A stretch of DNA of 8,845 nucleotides from Lachnospiraceae bacterium. GTDB lineage: Bacteria; Bacillota_A; Clostridia; Lachnospirales; Lachnospiraceae. The notes under the pieces are model-generated. The model was not told the DNA's origin. It made no database searches and saw only the letters and a program-made list of their open reading frames with translations. This document shows, piece by piece, positions 1 through 7,068 of this stretch. The stretch is from NCBI GenBank assembly GCA_028694115.1, contig JAQUUB010000146.1:1-8845 (forward strand). The letters are read 5' to 3'. Numbering within the stretch: the stretch's first letter is position 1; the number at the start of each line of letters is the position of its first letter. Both the position numbers and the translations under genes were made by a program.

Positions 1-793
1 CTTCGGCATAGTGAAGATACCAAGATGTGGATCGAATACTACGGTGACCAAGCAACTTTTTGATGTGAAATAGGTTTGTGTCATACTCAAGTAGATGCGT
101 AGCAAAGCAATGGCGAAGTGTGTGCACAGTTGCATTTTTCGTAATACCAGCTCTCACCATCGAAGCTTGAAACGCATTATTTACACTGCGCGACGTAGGC
201 CTTTTCTTGAGTCTCGTCAGAAATAAGTCATCTGTTGGTTGGCAGGTTTTCCAGTAGGCTCTCAACGCATTCAATGCTGTTTGAGATAATGTTGCATATC
301 TATCTTGACCACCTTTGCCTTGCCGGATAAAGATGCGCATCTTTTCGCTATCAATATCACAAACCTTGATTCCAACTGCCTCTGAAACGCGCAATCCTGA
401 CCCATATATGGTCATGAGCAATGCACGGTACATGGGATTTGGCGTATGCTCAAAAAGCCTTGAGATTTCTTCTTGTGTAAGCAGTTGAGGCAATTCACGC
501 TCAGACTTACAGCGAGGAATTTGCCACACATTTAGAGGGCGATTCAGTGTCACACCATACAAGAATCGAATTGCACTGTTGTATGTGTTGACACTGGACT
601 TTTTCAAGTTGCGTTCTTCAATGAGGTATAGCAGGAAGCTTTTCACATCTGCTTCGTCAAGTTCTTGCAGTGGGCGGTGTGAGTAAATCATAAACTTGCT
701 AATACGATGCACGTACTCGTCCATTGTATTTTGACTGTGGCCCCGCAACCGAATGTCCTGTTTAAGTCGTTCTAATAATTCTTCATCTAACAT
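1..793 (-). CDS. Tyrosine recombinase/integrase (XerD-like), C-terminus beyond the left edge
   Basis: This is a site-specific tyrosine recombinase that cuts and rejoins DNA through a 3'-phosphotyrosine intermediate. The visible 264 codons have no stop. The N-terminal SAM-like core-binding domain covers about residues 1-90 and the catalytic domain about 105-264. The active site is complete: Arg135 in GSGLRVSE, Lys160 in QGKGG, His224 and Arg227 in HTLRH, His250 in LLGH, and nucleophile Tyr259 in SWYLHY. The ATG at 793-791 is supported by AAGGAG at 806-801, about 7 bases upstream. Only the short C-terminal tail should be missing. The C-terminal half resembles the recombinase fragment at 7061-7252 (HCFATHLLE, LLGH, YLH). 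That fragment is joined to an IS91-like transposase, so this gene probably also belongs to an int-tnp element whose transposase lies to the left. A solitary phage or ICE integrase is the alternative. The gene is divergent from the qat operon. Confidence 0.93.
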   Translation of the reverse strand, partial: MLDEELLERLKQDIRLRGHSQNTMDEYVHRISKFMIYSHRPLQELDEADVKSFLLYLIEERNLKKSSVNTYNSAIRFLYGVTLNRPLNVWQIPRCKSERELPQLLTQEEISRLFEHTPNPMYRALLMTIYGSGLRVSEAVGIKVCDIDSEKMRIFIRQGKGGQDRYATLSQTALNALRAYWKTCQPTDDLFLTRLKKRPTSRSVNNAFQASMVRAGITKNATVHTLRHCFATHLLEYDTNLFHIKKLLGHRSIRSTSWYLHYAE

Positions 794-868
794 ATAGATT
801 CTCCTTTATAGTTGGTCTTTGCCAAGTATATAGGAGCAAGTGGCAGATGTGGTTATAAATTTGCAAAC

Positions 869-884
869 GCTGCCTGTTGGCGGC
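869..884. repeat. GC-rich 6-bp hairpin in the int-qatA intergenic region
   Basis: GCTGCC and GGCGGC pair across a TGTT loop, with one T.G wobble on the plus strand. This is a conspicuously GC-rich patch in AT-rich surroundings. No T-tract follows on either strand, so it is a poor intrinsic terminator. It lies about 75 bases upstream of the recombinase start and could belong to the end (ter-like region) of the left IS91-like element, which is inference. The rest of 794-1038 is AT-rich and should hold divergent promoters for int and qatA. I could not pick out a convincing -35/-10 pair. Confidence 0.4.
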
Positions 885-1038
885 ACACAATGGCGTAAGC
901 TATTTCGTTCTAGCAATTATGCGTAATTCATACTTCAAGATGATCCGACATAAAAGTGCAGGAATTATAGATATATAAATGTTAAAAATAGTCTCCACAA
1001 TAAAAAATATGCCCATATAAGATATTGGAGGTAAAACC

Positions 1039-2859
1039 ATGTGGAAAGATAGTGAAACAGAACTGGACTTTCTGGATTATGATTATTTAATTAAAACTGT
1101 ACAAAGCATTATTACAAATGACGCACTTTTTCCTGCAAGCATTGGTGTTTACGGTGATTGGGGCAGTGGGAAATCCAGCCTCATGTATATGTGCAAAGAG
1201 TGTTTGGAAAAGGAAGATAAGAAAATTAAGTGCTTAGTATTTAATGGCTGGTTATTTGAAAATTATGAAGATGCTAAGACCGCCATATTAGGCTCAATTC
1301 TTGATGAAATAAGCAGCGAAGAGAGCCTATCACAGAAGGCACAGGATATAGTAAAAGGTTTATACAAAAGTGTAGATAAGTTCAAGTTAGTAAAAGGCGC
1401 ACTAAAGTTTGGAACGGACTTGTTTTTTACAGGAGGCATCGGGACAATAGTTGGAATTACAGCAAATCAAGTTGTGAAAAAGGTTCAAGGAGCAGCCGAA
1501 GAAGCTGACTTGGGAAAAATTCATGCAAGTGTTTCAGATGAGTTAAACAACAAAGAATTGCGAGAAGATATAAGAAAATTTCAAAAAGAGTTTGCGGAAC
1601 TTCTTGAAGAATCTAAAATCAGTCGATTGGTTGTCTTTGTAGATGAATTGGATAGATGCAGACCGGATACCATACTGGACACATTAGAAGCCATAAAACT
1701 TTTTCTTTTTGAAGGGAAAGTGGCTTTTGTCATCGGTGCAGATGAGCGTCATATTTCATATGCAGTTAAGAATAAATTTAAGGATATAGAAGGTATCCAG
1801 ATAGATATCGGAAAAGAGTATCTTGAGAAGTTGATACAATATCCTATCCGAATTCCACAGCTGAACGCAGATGAAGTAGAAATATACATAGCTTGTCTTC
1901 TGTTGCAATCTGAATTAGATGGGGAAAACTTTGAAAAGATTTTGTCTTGGATAATTGAAAAAAAGAAAGAAGATTTTGAGAAATTCAAGATGAATTCAGT
2001 TGGCGACTTGTTTACAGAGAATCCAGATGTGCAAGCTGGGGTTGTAGAATCTCTTTCGATCGCTAATCAGTTGGCATATGTTTTATCTAACGGGTTACAT
2101 GGAAACCCTCGTCAGTGTAAGCGATTTTTGAATTCTATGTATATGAGATTGCAGATGGCAACCTATAAGAATAAATCATTGGATCGAAAAATTCTCGCTA
2201 AGATAATGATGCTGGAATATATTAAACCAAGAATATTTAATAAAATAGCTGAAATGACAGCGAACAACACCCTAAGTAAAGAGTTAATACTGTTCGAGGA
2301 AGGTACGCCAGAAATAACAGCAGAGTTGAAAATTTGGCGAGAAGACACTTGGTTTTTAGAATGGTGTAAGATAAAGCCAAAACTTTCAAGCGAAAGCCTC
2401 AACACATATTTCTATTTTACAAGAACCTCTCTTGATGAGAAAATTAGCCGCATTTCTTCTTTCCTATCACCAGCAGCACAGGTGATATTGGAACAATTAT
2501 TATCGAAAACAGATGTTAAAATTCAGCAGGCTCTTAAAGCATCTGTCGACATATCTGATTCAGAAGCGGCAGCGATCCTTGAGGCAATGTATTCTTCCAT
2601 GTTAGCTGAGACATCTATAAGCAAAGAAATCATGAAAGCATTTCTTGCGTTTGCACAGCAGAGAACCGATTTGATAAATGATACTGTTAGCTACTTGCAA
2701 TCGTTTAGTGGTTCACAAATATCTTTAGGTTGCGCTGGATATATTGCAGATTTTGCAAGTAAAACTAATAAAAAGGTCGAAATTCGGGAAATAGTTGCTC
2801 AGTGGGAAAAAAAGAAAACAGGATTGCAGAGCAGTATAGAAAAACTATTGGAGAAATAA
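1039..2859 (+). CDS. qatA: QatA: KAP-family P-loop NTPase of the Qat anti-phage system
   Basis: This is an ATPase of the KAP family and the first gene of the qatABCD defence operon. Walker A is GDWGSGKSS at residues 39-47. Walker B is VVFVDELDRC at 198-207, followed by the RCRPD that is typical of KAP NTPases. A GADERHIS segment near 233-240 follows. Between Walker A and B lies a glycine-rich hydrophobic stretch (about 125-141). KAP proteins often carry membrane segments inserted here, but this one is short and may be buried instead. The C-terminal 350 residues are largely helical and carry no motif I recognise. The length (606 aa) suits QatA. The ATG is set by GGAGG at 1027-1031. qatB follows 19 bases after the stop. 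A lone KAP NTPase could be a different defence gene; the call rests on the three partners that follow. Confidence 0.9.
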   Translation: MWKDSETELDFLDYDYLIKTVQSIITNDALFPASIGVYGDWGSGKSSLMYMCKECLEKEDKKIKCLVFNGWLFENYEDAKTAILGSILDEISSEESLSQKAQDIVKGLYKSVDKFKLVKGALKFGTDLFFTGGIGTIVGITANQVVKKVQGAAEEADLGKIHASVSDELNNKELREDIRKFQKEFAELLEESKISRLVVFVDELDRCRPDTILDTLEAIKLFLFEGKVAFVIGADERHISYAVKNKFKDIEGIQIDIGKEYLEKLIQYPIRIPQLNADEVEIYIACLLLQSELDGENFEKILSWIIEKKKEDFEKFKMNSVGDLFTENPDVQAGVVESLSIANQLAYVLSNGLHGNPRQCKRFLNSMYMRLQMATYKNKSLDRKILAKIMMLEYIKPRIFNKIAEMTANNTLSKELILFEEGTPEITAELKIWREDTWFLEWCKIKPKLSSESLNTYFYFTRTSLDEKISRISSFLSPAAQVILEQLLSKTDVKIQQALKASVDISDSEAAAILEAMYSSMLAETSISKEIMKAFLAFAQQRTDLINDTVSYLQSFSGSQISLGCAGYIADFASKTNKKVEIREIVAQWEKKKTGLQSSIEKLLEK

Positions 2860-2878
2860 CATCGGAAGGAGATATATC

Positions 2879-3646
2879 ATGGGTACATCAAGTATTTTTA
2901 ATGGCAGGAATGATAGAAATCCTTTGTTTCCTGAAGATTATGATCCTGAACAAAGTGAAAATCCTAACACAACAGAACCAGTGAAATGGCAAACAGTAAA
3001 ATCTGATATGTCAAAATATATCAATAGCGGTGGTACATATGGTTCTCCAAGGCATATTGCACAGCAATATGTAAGAGCTGCCGGTGGTTCGCATCGAATG
3101 GCATCTCAAGCACATTCGGGAATAAAAACTGGCGGAAATATTGGCGGATTCTTCAATGGCATTGCAACGAATGGCTTAGAAACAACATTCAAAAATCTGG
3201 GCATTGAATATATAGGAAAGCCAGTGTCGGAGGTATTTTCAAGACTGGTTGATATATTGGCTCCAGCTTCTAATACAAAAGAAGATATTGCAGCAAAAGA
3301 GGCTGTACAGGCGGCGTTGTCAAAAGTATTTGACTATGTTGAAGCAAATGAAATGAATATAGAGATTATAAACAATATGCCGCCAGAGTTGATGAATGAA
3401 GCATTAAAAGAATATGTGGGTTCATATATTTGGATCTCCATGATGAAAGATCTGGGAAGTCGCTTGGAAATGTATATTACCAATTCAGAGGATTCCTATG
3501 GTATAGAGTGTGAATTCAAAGAAATGATTATGGGGATTGTAGATGTTGAGTTCAAGAACAAGGGTGACATAATTAACAAGAATGTTGCTTCGGCTGTTAA
3601 GGATTTGCATGAACGCTGCTTGGAAGTATTGGAGGGAATCGTATGA
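2879..3646 (+). CDS. qatB: QatB: small Qat-system protein, probable QatC substrate
   Basis: This 255-aa protein contains no enzyme motif that I recognise. I identify it as QatB by its place between the KAP NTPase and the QueC-like gene, and by its N-terminus: MGTS, then a flexible Asn/Pro-rich stretch ending in PLFPEDYD. A conserved-looking block at about 48-110 follows, rich in Gly, Ala and Ser (SGG, RHIAQQYVRAAGG, GGNIGGFFNG). The C-terminal half looks helical and acidic. The ATG at 2879 follows AAGGAG at 2866-2871. The TGA stop overlaps the qatC start by four bases (ATGA), so the two are translationally coupled. In related systems a QueC-like enzyme attaches a deazaguanine group to a partner's N-terminal glycine. 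The Gly2 exposed after Met removal here fits that role, which is inference for this protein. Confidence 0.85.
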   Translation: MGTSSIFNGRNDRNPLFPEDYDPEQSENPNTTEPVKWQTVKSDMSKYINSGGTYGSPRHIAQQYVRAAGGSHRMASQAHSGIKTGGNIGGFFNGIATNGLETTFKNLGIEYIGKPVSEVFSRLVDILAPASNTKEDIAAKEAVQAALSKVFDYVEANEMNIEIINNMPPELMNEALKEYVGSYIWISMMKDLGSRLEMYITNSEDSYGIECEFKEMIMGIVDVEFKNKGDIINKNVASAVKDLHERCLEVLEGIV

Positions 3647-4923
3647 ACATAGTCTATCGGATAGATAAATCAGATACTTTTGAAGCGGCTATACCGGCAA
3701 CGGTTGTTGATTTTTCTGATTCAGGATCTTTTTCATATACATTTTGGAATAATAGATATAAACTGCCGTATTGGTACAGTTTACAATCATTAGATTTACT
3801 CTACATTTCCATGGCTGTATTTGCAGCAGATAGGTTATGTCTAAGAGATAATGCAATGGACAATTGGAGTCGAGATTTTACAATTTTTATGCCTGTTCTT
3901 GAATATGGTCTATGGCTTAACTCAAAGCCAGTTCTTGAAGAAATGCTTGGGTTTTTGAGTGGTGATAATTGGTCTTTTGTTTTTCGCGAGAGAAATGAGT
4001 CGGAAAATGAAAAGGAACAGTTTGAAAAATGGACGAAATCAAAACGCCCTGTCAAAGATTATGATCAGTTATGTATGTTTTCCGGCGGACTTGATTCTTT
4101 TATTGGAGCGATAAATCTTCTTGAACAGTATGCAGGTAAGACGATATTTATTAGTCACTATGGTGGTGGTAAAGGAACCAAGGAATTTCAAGATGCCTTG
4201 AAGGAAAAGTTTATTGTGAACTATTCATTAGAATCAAGAGATTTTCATCAGTATTATGCAAAAGTTGTTGCGGGAATTGAGGACACTACTCGAACCCGTT
4301 CTTTTATGTTTTTTTCTCATGCGTTGGCGGTTGCATCATGTTTGGGAAAGCCAATTCAGTTAATTATTCCAGAGAATGGATTCATCTCACTTAATATTCC
4401 AAGTACATTCTCACGTATTGGAACAAGTAGCACAAGAACGACTCATCCTCATTATATGAGATTATTTCAAAAACTACTTAATATTATTGAATTGCCAGTT
4501 ACACTTGTAAATCCATATCAGTTCAAAACTAAAGGTGAAATGTTACTTGAATGTAAGAACCAGTTATTTGTTCAAGCTAATTTGGAAAATACTATGTCTT
4601 GTTCACATCCAGATAACGGCAGGATGCTAAGAGAAAAGGAAGCCCGTCATTGCGGGTATTGCTTACCATGTGTAATTCGTCAAGCGGCAATTAAGCGTGC
4701 AGGAATGGAAGATAACAGTTCGTATAGAGATAATAAATTTAACGATGGTGACACAGCGAAAACCTGCTTGAACTCATATCGGCTTGGACTGAAAAAATAT
4801 AATCCGAAATATGCCTTTATGACAATTCAACTTAGTGGTTCAATAGTAGATCATATTGATGAATATACTCAGTTGTATATGCGTGGAATGGACGAGCTAA
4901 GAATGTATTTGGAGGAAATCTAA
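3643..4923 (+). CDS. qatC: QatC: QueC-like PP-loop ATPase of the Qat system
   Basis: This enzyme is related to 7-cyano-7-deazaguanine synthase (QueC), which uses ATP to activate 7-carboxy-7-deazaguanine. The PP-loop SGGLDS lies at residues 147-152. Family segments follow: TRTRSFMFFSHA (about 216-227), PENG (243-246), and a zinc site of Cys320, Cys337, Cys340 and Cys343 (SCSHP and HCGYCLPC). The protein has 426 aa and carries about 140 extra residues before the PP-loop. Housekeeping QueC is around 220-240 aa and starts almost at its PP-loop, so this is the defence-associated form and not a queuosine gene. The start overlaps the qatB stop, with GGAGG at 3631-3635. The TAA stop overlaps the qatD ATG by one base. 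It probably modifies QatB and not tRNA. No queD, queE or queF is present, so substrate must come from elsewhere in the cell. Confidence 0.92.
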   Translation: MNIVYRIDKSDTFEAAIPATVVDFSDSGSFSYTFWNNRYKLPYWYSLQSLDLLYISMAVFAADRLCLRDNAMDNWSRDFTIFMPVLEYGLWLNSKPVLEEMLGFLSGDNWSFVFRERNESENEKEQFEKWTKSKRPVKDYDQLCMFSGGLDSFIGAINLLEQYAGKTIFISHYGGGKGTKEFQDALKEKFIVNYSLESRDFHQYYAKVVAGIEDTTRTRSFMFFSHALAVASCLGKPIQLIIPENGFISLNIPSTFSRIGTSSTRTTHPHYMRLFQKLLNIIELPVTLVNPYQFKTKGEMLLECKNQLFVQANLENTMSCSHPDNGRMLREKEARHCGYCLPCVIRQAAIKRAGMEDNSSYRDNKFNDGDTAKTCLNSYRLGLKKYNPKYAFMTIQLSGSIVDHIDEYTQLYMRGMDELRMYLEEI

Positions 4924-5651
4924 TGGATAATTTTCTTATGGATGCTCATATGCACTTTGATTTATATAAAAAGCGTGAAGATGTTTTGTCATATATTGAA
5001 GCACATCATTCCTATACAATTGCAGTCACGAACTTGCCAGAGCTTTATGAACGTTACTATCAGCTGTATGCCAATTTCAAGCATATAAAGATTGCACTCG
5101 GTTTTCATCCAGAACTTGTATTCCAATGCCAAAGACAACTCCCAGTATTTTTGAAGTATGTTGAAATCACACGTTATATAGGCGAAGTAGGATTAGATTT
5201 TACTACACAAGATAAAGCTAATAAGGAAATTCAGCGCGAAGTTTTTTGTAAAATAGTCGATGCCTGTCAAAAAGATGATAAGATTTTGTCTGTGCATAGT
5301 AGACGTGCTGAAGCTGAATGTCTTCAAATACTAAAACAGTTCAAAGGTAAAGTTATTATGCATTGGTTTAGTGGAAGTGCTCGTATTTTGAAAGAAGCTT
5401 TAGAAATGGGATGCTATTTTTCAATAAATCAACAGATGTTATTAAGTAAAAATGGGAGAGGAATTGTGGACGCACTCCCCATGAACCGTATTCTTATTGA
5501 AAGTGATGCTCCGTTTTCAAAAGGAATGGAAGAACACTACTCATTCCTTTTTGCTGATAAGATATACGATTATTTATCTAAAGAAAAAGCTGTTCCGAAG
5601 CTGGAAATATCACAATTAATCAAGAACAATTTTCGTACAGTAATATCTTAA
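4923..5651 (+). CDS. qatD: QatD: TatD-family metal-dependent nuclease of the Qat system
   Basis: This is a TIM-barrel hydrolase of the TatD DNase family and probably the nuclease of the Qat system. All expected metal ligands are visible: His9 and His11 (DAHMHFD), Glu88 (IGEVGLD), His125 (SVHSRR), His147 (MHWFSGS) and Asp195 (ESDAPF). The GFHPE motif is at about 60-64. At 242 aa it is slightly shorter than housekeeping TatD (about 255-265). The ATG at 4923 overlaps the qatC stop (TAATG), with GGAGG at 4911-4915, so it is coupled to qatC. Housekeeping tatD usually lies near metG or rsmI-type genes, none of which are here; operon position decides the Qat call. It is the last gene of the operon. 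No good plus-strand terminator follows directly. Confidence 0.9.
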   Translation: MDNFLMDAHMHFDLYKKREDVLSYIEAHHSYTIAVTNLPELYERYYQLYANFKHIKIALGFHPELVFQCQRQLPVFLKYVEITRYIGEVGLDFTTQDKANKEIQREVFCKIVDACQKDDKILSVHSRRAEAECLQILKQFKGKVIMHWFSGSARILKEALEMGCYFSINQQMLLSKNGRGIVDALPMNRILIESDAPFSKGMEEHYSFLFADKIYDYLSKEKAVPKLEISQLIKNNFRTVIS

Positions 5652-5694
5652 TTCGTATGAATAGGCAACATATCAACTTCACAGTTTGAGTAGT

Positions 5695-5765
5695 GAATTA
5701 TCCGAGTAAAGGCTCAGAAAAAAAGCAACCGAGTAGAGACCCAGTTGCCTTTGGTTGGATAATTC
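5695..5765. repeat. 9-bp inverted repeat enclosing the terminator hairpin
   Basis: GAATTATCC (5695-5703) and GGATAATTC (5757-5765) are perfect inverted copies. They flank the 10-bp hairpin at 5725-5748, so the whole could fold as a long stem with an inner stem-loop. It could be an element end, a nested terminator, or chance in AT-rich DNA. Confidence 0.55.
5718..5748 (-). terminator. Intrinsic terminator, minus strand, between the transposase and qatD
   Basis: Read on the minus strand, GCAACTGGGT and ACTCGGTTGC pair over 10 bp (two G.U wobbles) around a CTCT loop, followed directly by seven T (the A-run at 5718-5724). On the plus strand the same stem has two A.C mismatches and only a weak CTTT tail. 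It therefore points to stopping minus-strand transcription coming from the IS91-like transposase before it runs antisense into qatD. Confidence 0.75.
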
Positions 5766-5803
5766 CATAGCGCGAAACGGCGATCGGATTACATATGCTA
5801 TGG
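5765..5803. repeat. 7-bp inverted repeat with a GC-rich loop
   Basis: CCATAGC (5765-5771) and GCTATGG (5797-5803) are perfect inverted copies around a 25-base loop that includes GCGAAACGG and the palindrome CGATCG. The left arm shares its first base with the end of the 9-bp repeat just before it. The function is unknown; it may mark the edge of a mobile element. Confidence 0.45.
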
Positions 5804-5902
5804 GAAAATCATTCTATATTTTCTTAAAAAAACATAAAAGGATCACAGTTTAAACCCGATTTTGAGGTGTTACCTTGTAAAAACAAACCATTTTCTGTTA
5901 AA

Positions 5903-6019
5903 ATAAGCATAGCAAAGCTAGCCTGTCCCTGAAACAGGCTTTGAAGGCAATCGTAGGTATTGCCTGGCTTATGCAGTTATGACTACCGGCGGAGAAAGTC
6001 CGGTTCCGAGCAAACCGGA
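5903..6019. repeat. Cluster of three 7-bp-stem, 7-base-loop hairpins at the 3' end of the transposase
   Basis: Three perfect hairpins of the same geometry follow one another: AGCCTGT/ACAGGCT (5920-5926 with 5934-5940), AGGCAAT/ATTGCCT (5945-5951 with 5959-5965) and TCCGGTT/AACCGGA (5999-6005 with 6013-6019). An outer pair ATAAGC/GCTTAT (5903-5908 with 5967-5972) encloses the first two and would form a three-way junction. IS91-family elements carry their replication origin end (oriIS) past the 3' end of the transposase gene, and it contains hairpins. This cluster is in the right place, but the assignment is inference. Confidence 0.6.
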
Positions 6020-7068
6020 GTATCCGCAGTGTGGACACTGAGATGGTTTTCTGCCGAGAATTCTTTGGATAAGTTGTTCGGCAGAAAGCTTTTCTTTGGG
6101 GGCAAGACTAGTTCTGGTTTGAATTTTACATATTCTCAGTTTCTTTTGTTTGCCTCGGCTGGAGAGAAATCCATAGTGTCTTATTTTCATAAACCCTTGT
6201 GGTAAGATATGCATAAGAAAGCGTCTTATAAACTCGTCAACATTTAGTACCATCTCTTTCCAACGACTGTTATCGCGATAATCCCGCCATTTAAAGGTAA
6301 CGGTGTCGTTTTCTAATTTGAGAATACGATTGTTAGAAATCGTTACCCGGTGAGTATAACGGCCAAGATAATCAACAACACAAGGGGCATCTTTAAACGG
6401 TGGTTTGCAATAAACAACCCATTCTTTTTGGTAGCACAGATCCACTAGGTTTGTTCTATTTCAGGTATTTGGAGCTTTAGCAACGCCAGAAACTTCCCTC
6501 GAAATTTACGTGAAAGAACCCGTACGGGCAGAAAAAACTTTTTACGTGAAGGTTGCCATTTACCTAATGTAGTTAATCCACCGGAAGGAACAATACAATG
6601 TATGTGTGGATGAAAGCAAAGATTCTGACCCCAAGTGTGAAGTATGGCTGTAAGCCCAATAGATGCACCTAAATATTTTTTGTCATGGGATAGCTCTTGC
6701 AGTGTTTCTGCAACACACCGAAACATCAGATTGTAGCAAGCACGCTGATTATTGTAGATTAGCCAGTTCAGTTCTTGTGGAACAGTAAACACAACATGAA
6801 AATAACCGATGTTTAATAAATCTGCTTTCCGTGCATCAATCCAACGTTCCTTAGAAAGAGTTTGACATTTGGGACAATGTCGGTTGCGACAGGAATTGTA
6901 GGATGGTCGTTCATAGTTACAAGATGGACATTTATCCATATGCCCGCCGAGCCGGGCAGTTCTGCAGTTCTGAATTGCATTCATAGCCTTATGCTGTACA
7001 ATAGACATTTTATGTTTTCTGCGATAATTTTCTCCGTACTGAGAGAAAATATCTTGCACCTCAGGCAT
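5969..7068 (-). pseudogene. IS91-family HUH transposase, frameshifted
   Basis: This is a rolling-circle transposase split into two reading frames. The first part (7068 to 6445, 207 codons) has the N-terminal zinc-binding domain (CPSC at 47-50, then Cys60, His64, Cys65 and Cys68) and the HUH metal motif HPHIHC at about 153-158. It ends FRGKFLALLK plus about 9 residues and a TAG. The second part (6445 to 5969) opens one base back and holds the catalytic tyrosine pair of Y2-type HUH enzymes (YLGRY) and a C-terminal CPHC. The frame change lies in 6445-6463. The joined length is about 365 residues, and the stretch between FRGKF and YQKEWVVYCKPPF looks about 20-30 residues shorter than in relatives, so a small deletion is also likely. 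The start overlaps the upstream recombinase stop by eight bases. Metal site and tyrosines are on separate peptides, so activity is not expected. Confidence 0.88.

Larger units (their letters stand above)
5652..5968. other. Non-coding, palindrome-rich region between qatD and the IS91-like remnant
   Basis: I see no convincing gene in these 317 bases. The region holds a minus-strand terminator (5718-5748), a 9-bp inverted repeat around it (5695-5765), a 7-bp inverted repeat (5765-5803), an AT-rich stretch (about 5805-5905), and paired hairpins next to the transposase stop codon (5903-5972). The qat/IS junction must lie somewhere in here, probably between about 5805 and 5905, but I could not fix it. 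Confidence 0.6.

Noticed and set aside
960..1038. Specific promoter for the qat operon
   Set aside because: The AT-rich stretch offers several TATA-like hexamers but none with a credible -35 at proper spacing, so a call would be guesswork.
2802..2984. A 60-codon plus-strand frame spanning the end of qatA and the start of qatB
   Set aside because: It has no ribosome binding site of its own and is covered by two well supported genes in other frames.
3643..5651. Housekeeping queC and tatD genes
   Set aside because: The QueC-like protein has a 140-residue N-terminal extension that tRNA-pathway QueC lacks. Both genes overlap in one operon with a KAP NTPase and an MGTS protein, which matches Qat and not queuosine or housekeeping loci.
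5874..5877. CTTG tetranucleotide as the IS91-type insertion target marking the element end
   Set aside because: IS91-like elements favour CTTG/GTTC targets, and this one lies a little beyond the hairpin cluster. A four-base match in 300 bases is expected by chance and nothing else marks the edge.
5652..6020. CRISPR-like or attC-like repeat array
   Set aside because: The hairpins have the same geometry but different sequences, no repeated unit and no spacers, and no cas or integron integrase gene is nearby.
6445..6463. Programmed -1 frameshifting in the transposase
   Set aside because: The overlap lacks an X XXY YYZ slippery heptamer and a following strong stem. The linker also looks deleted, so decay is the simpler explanation.
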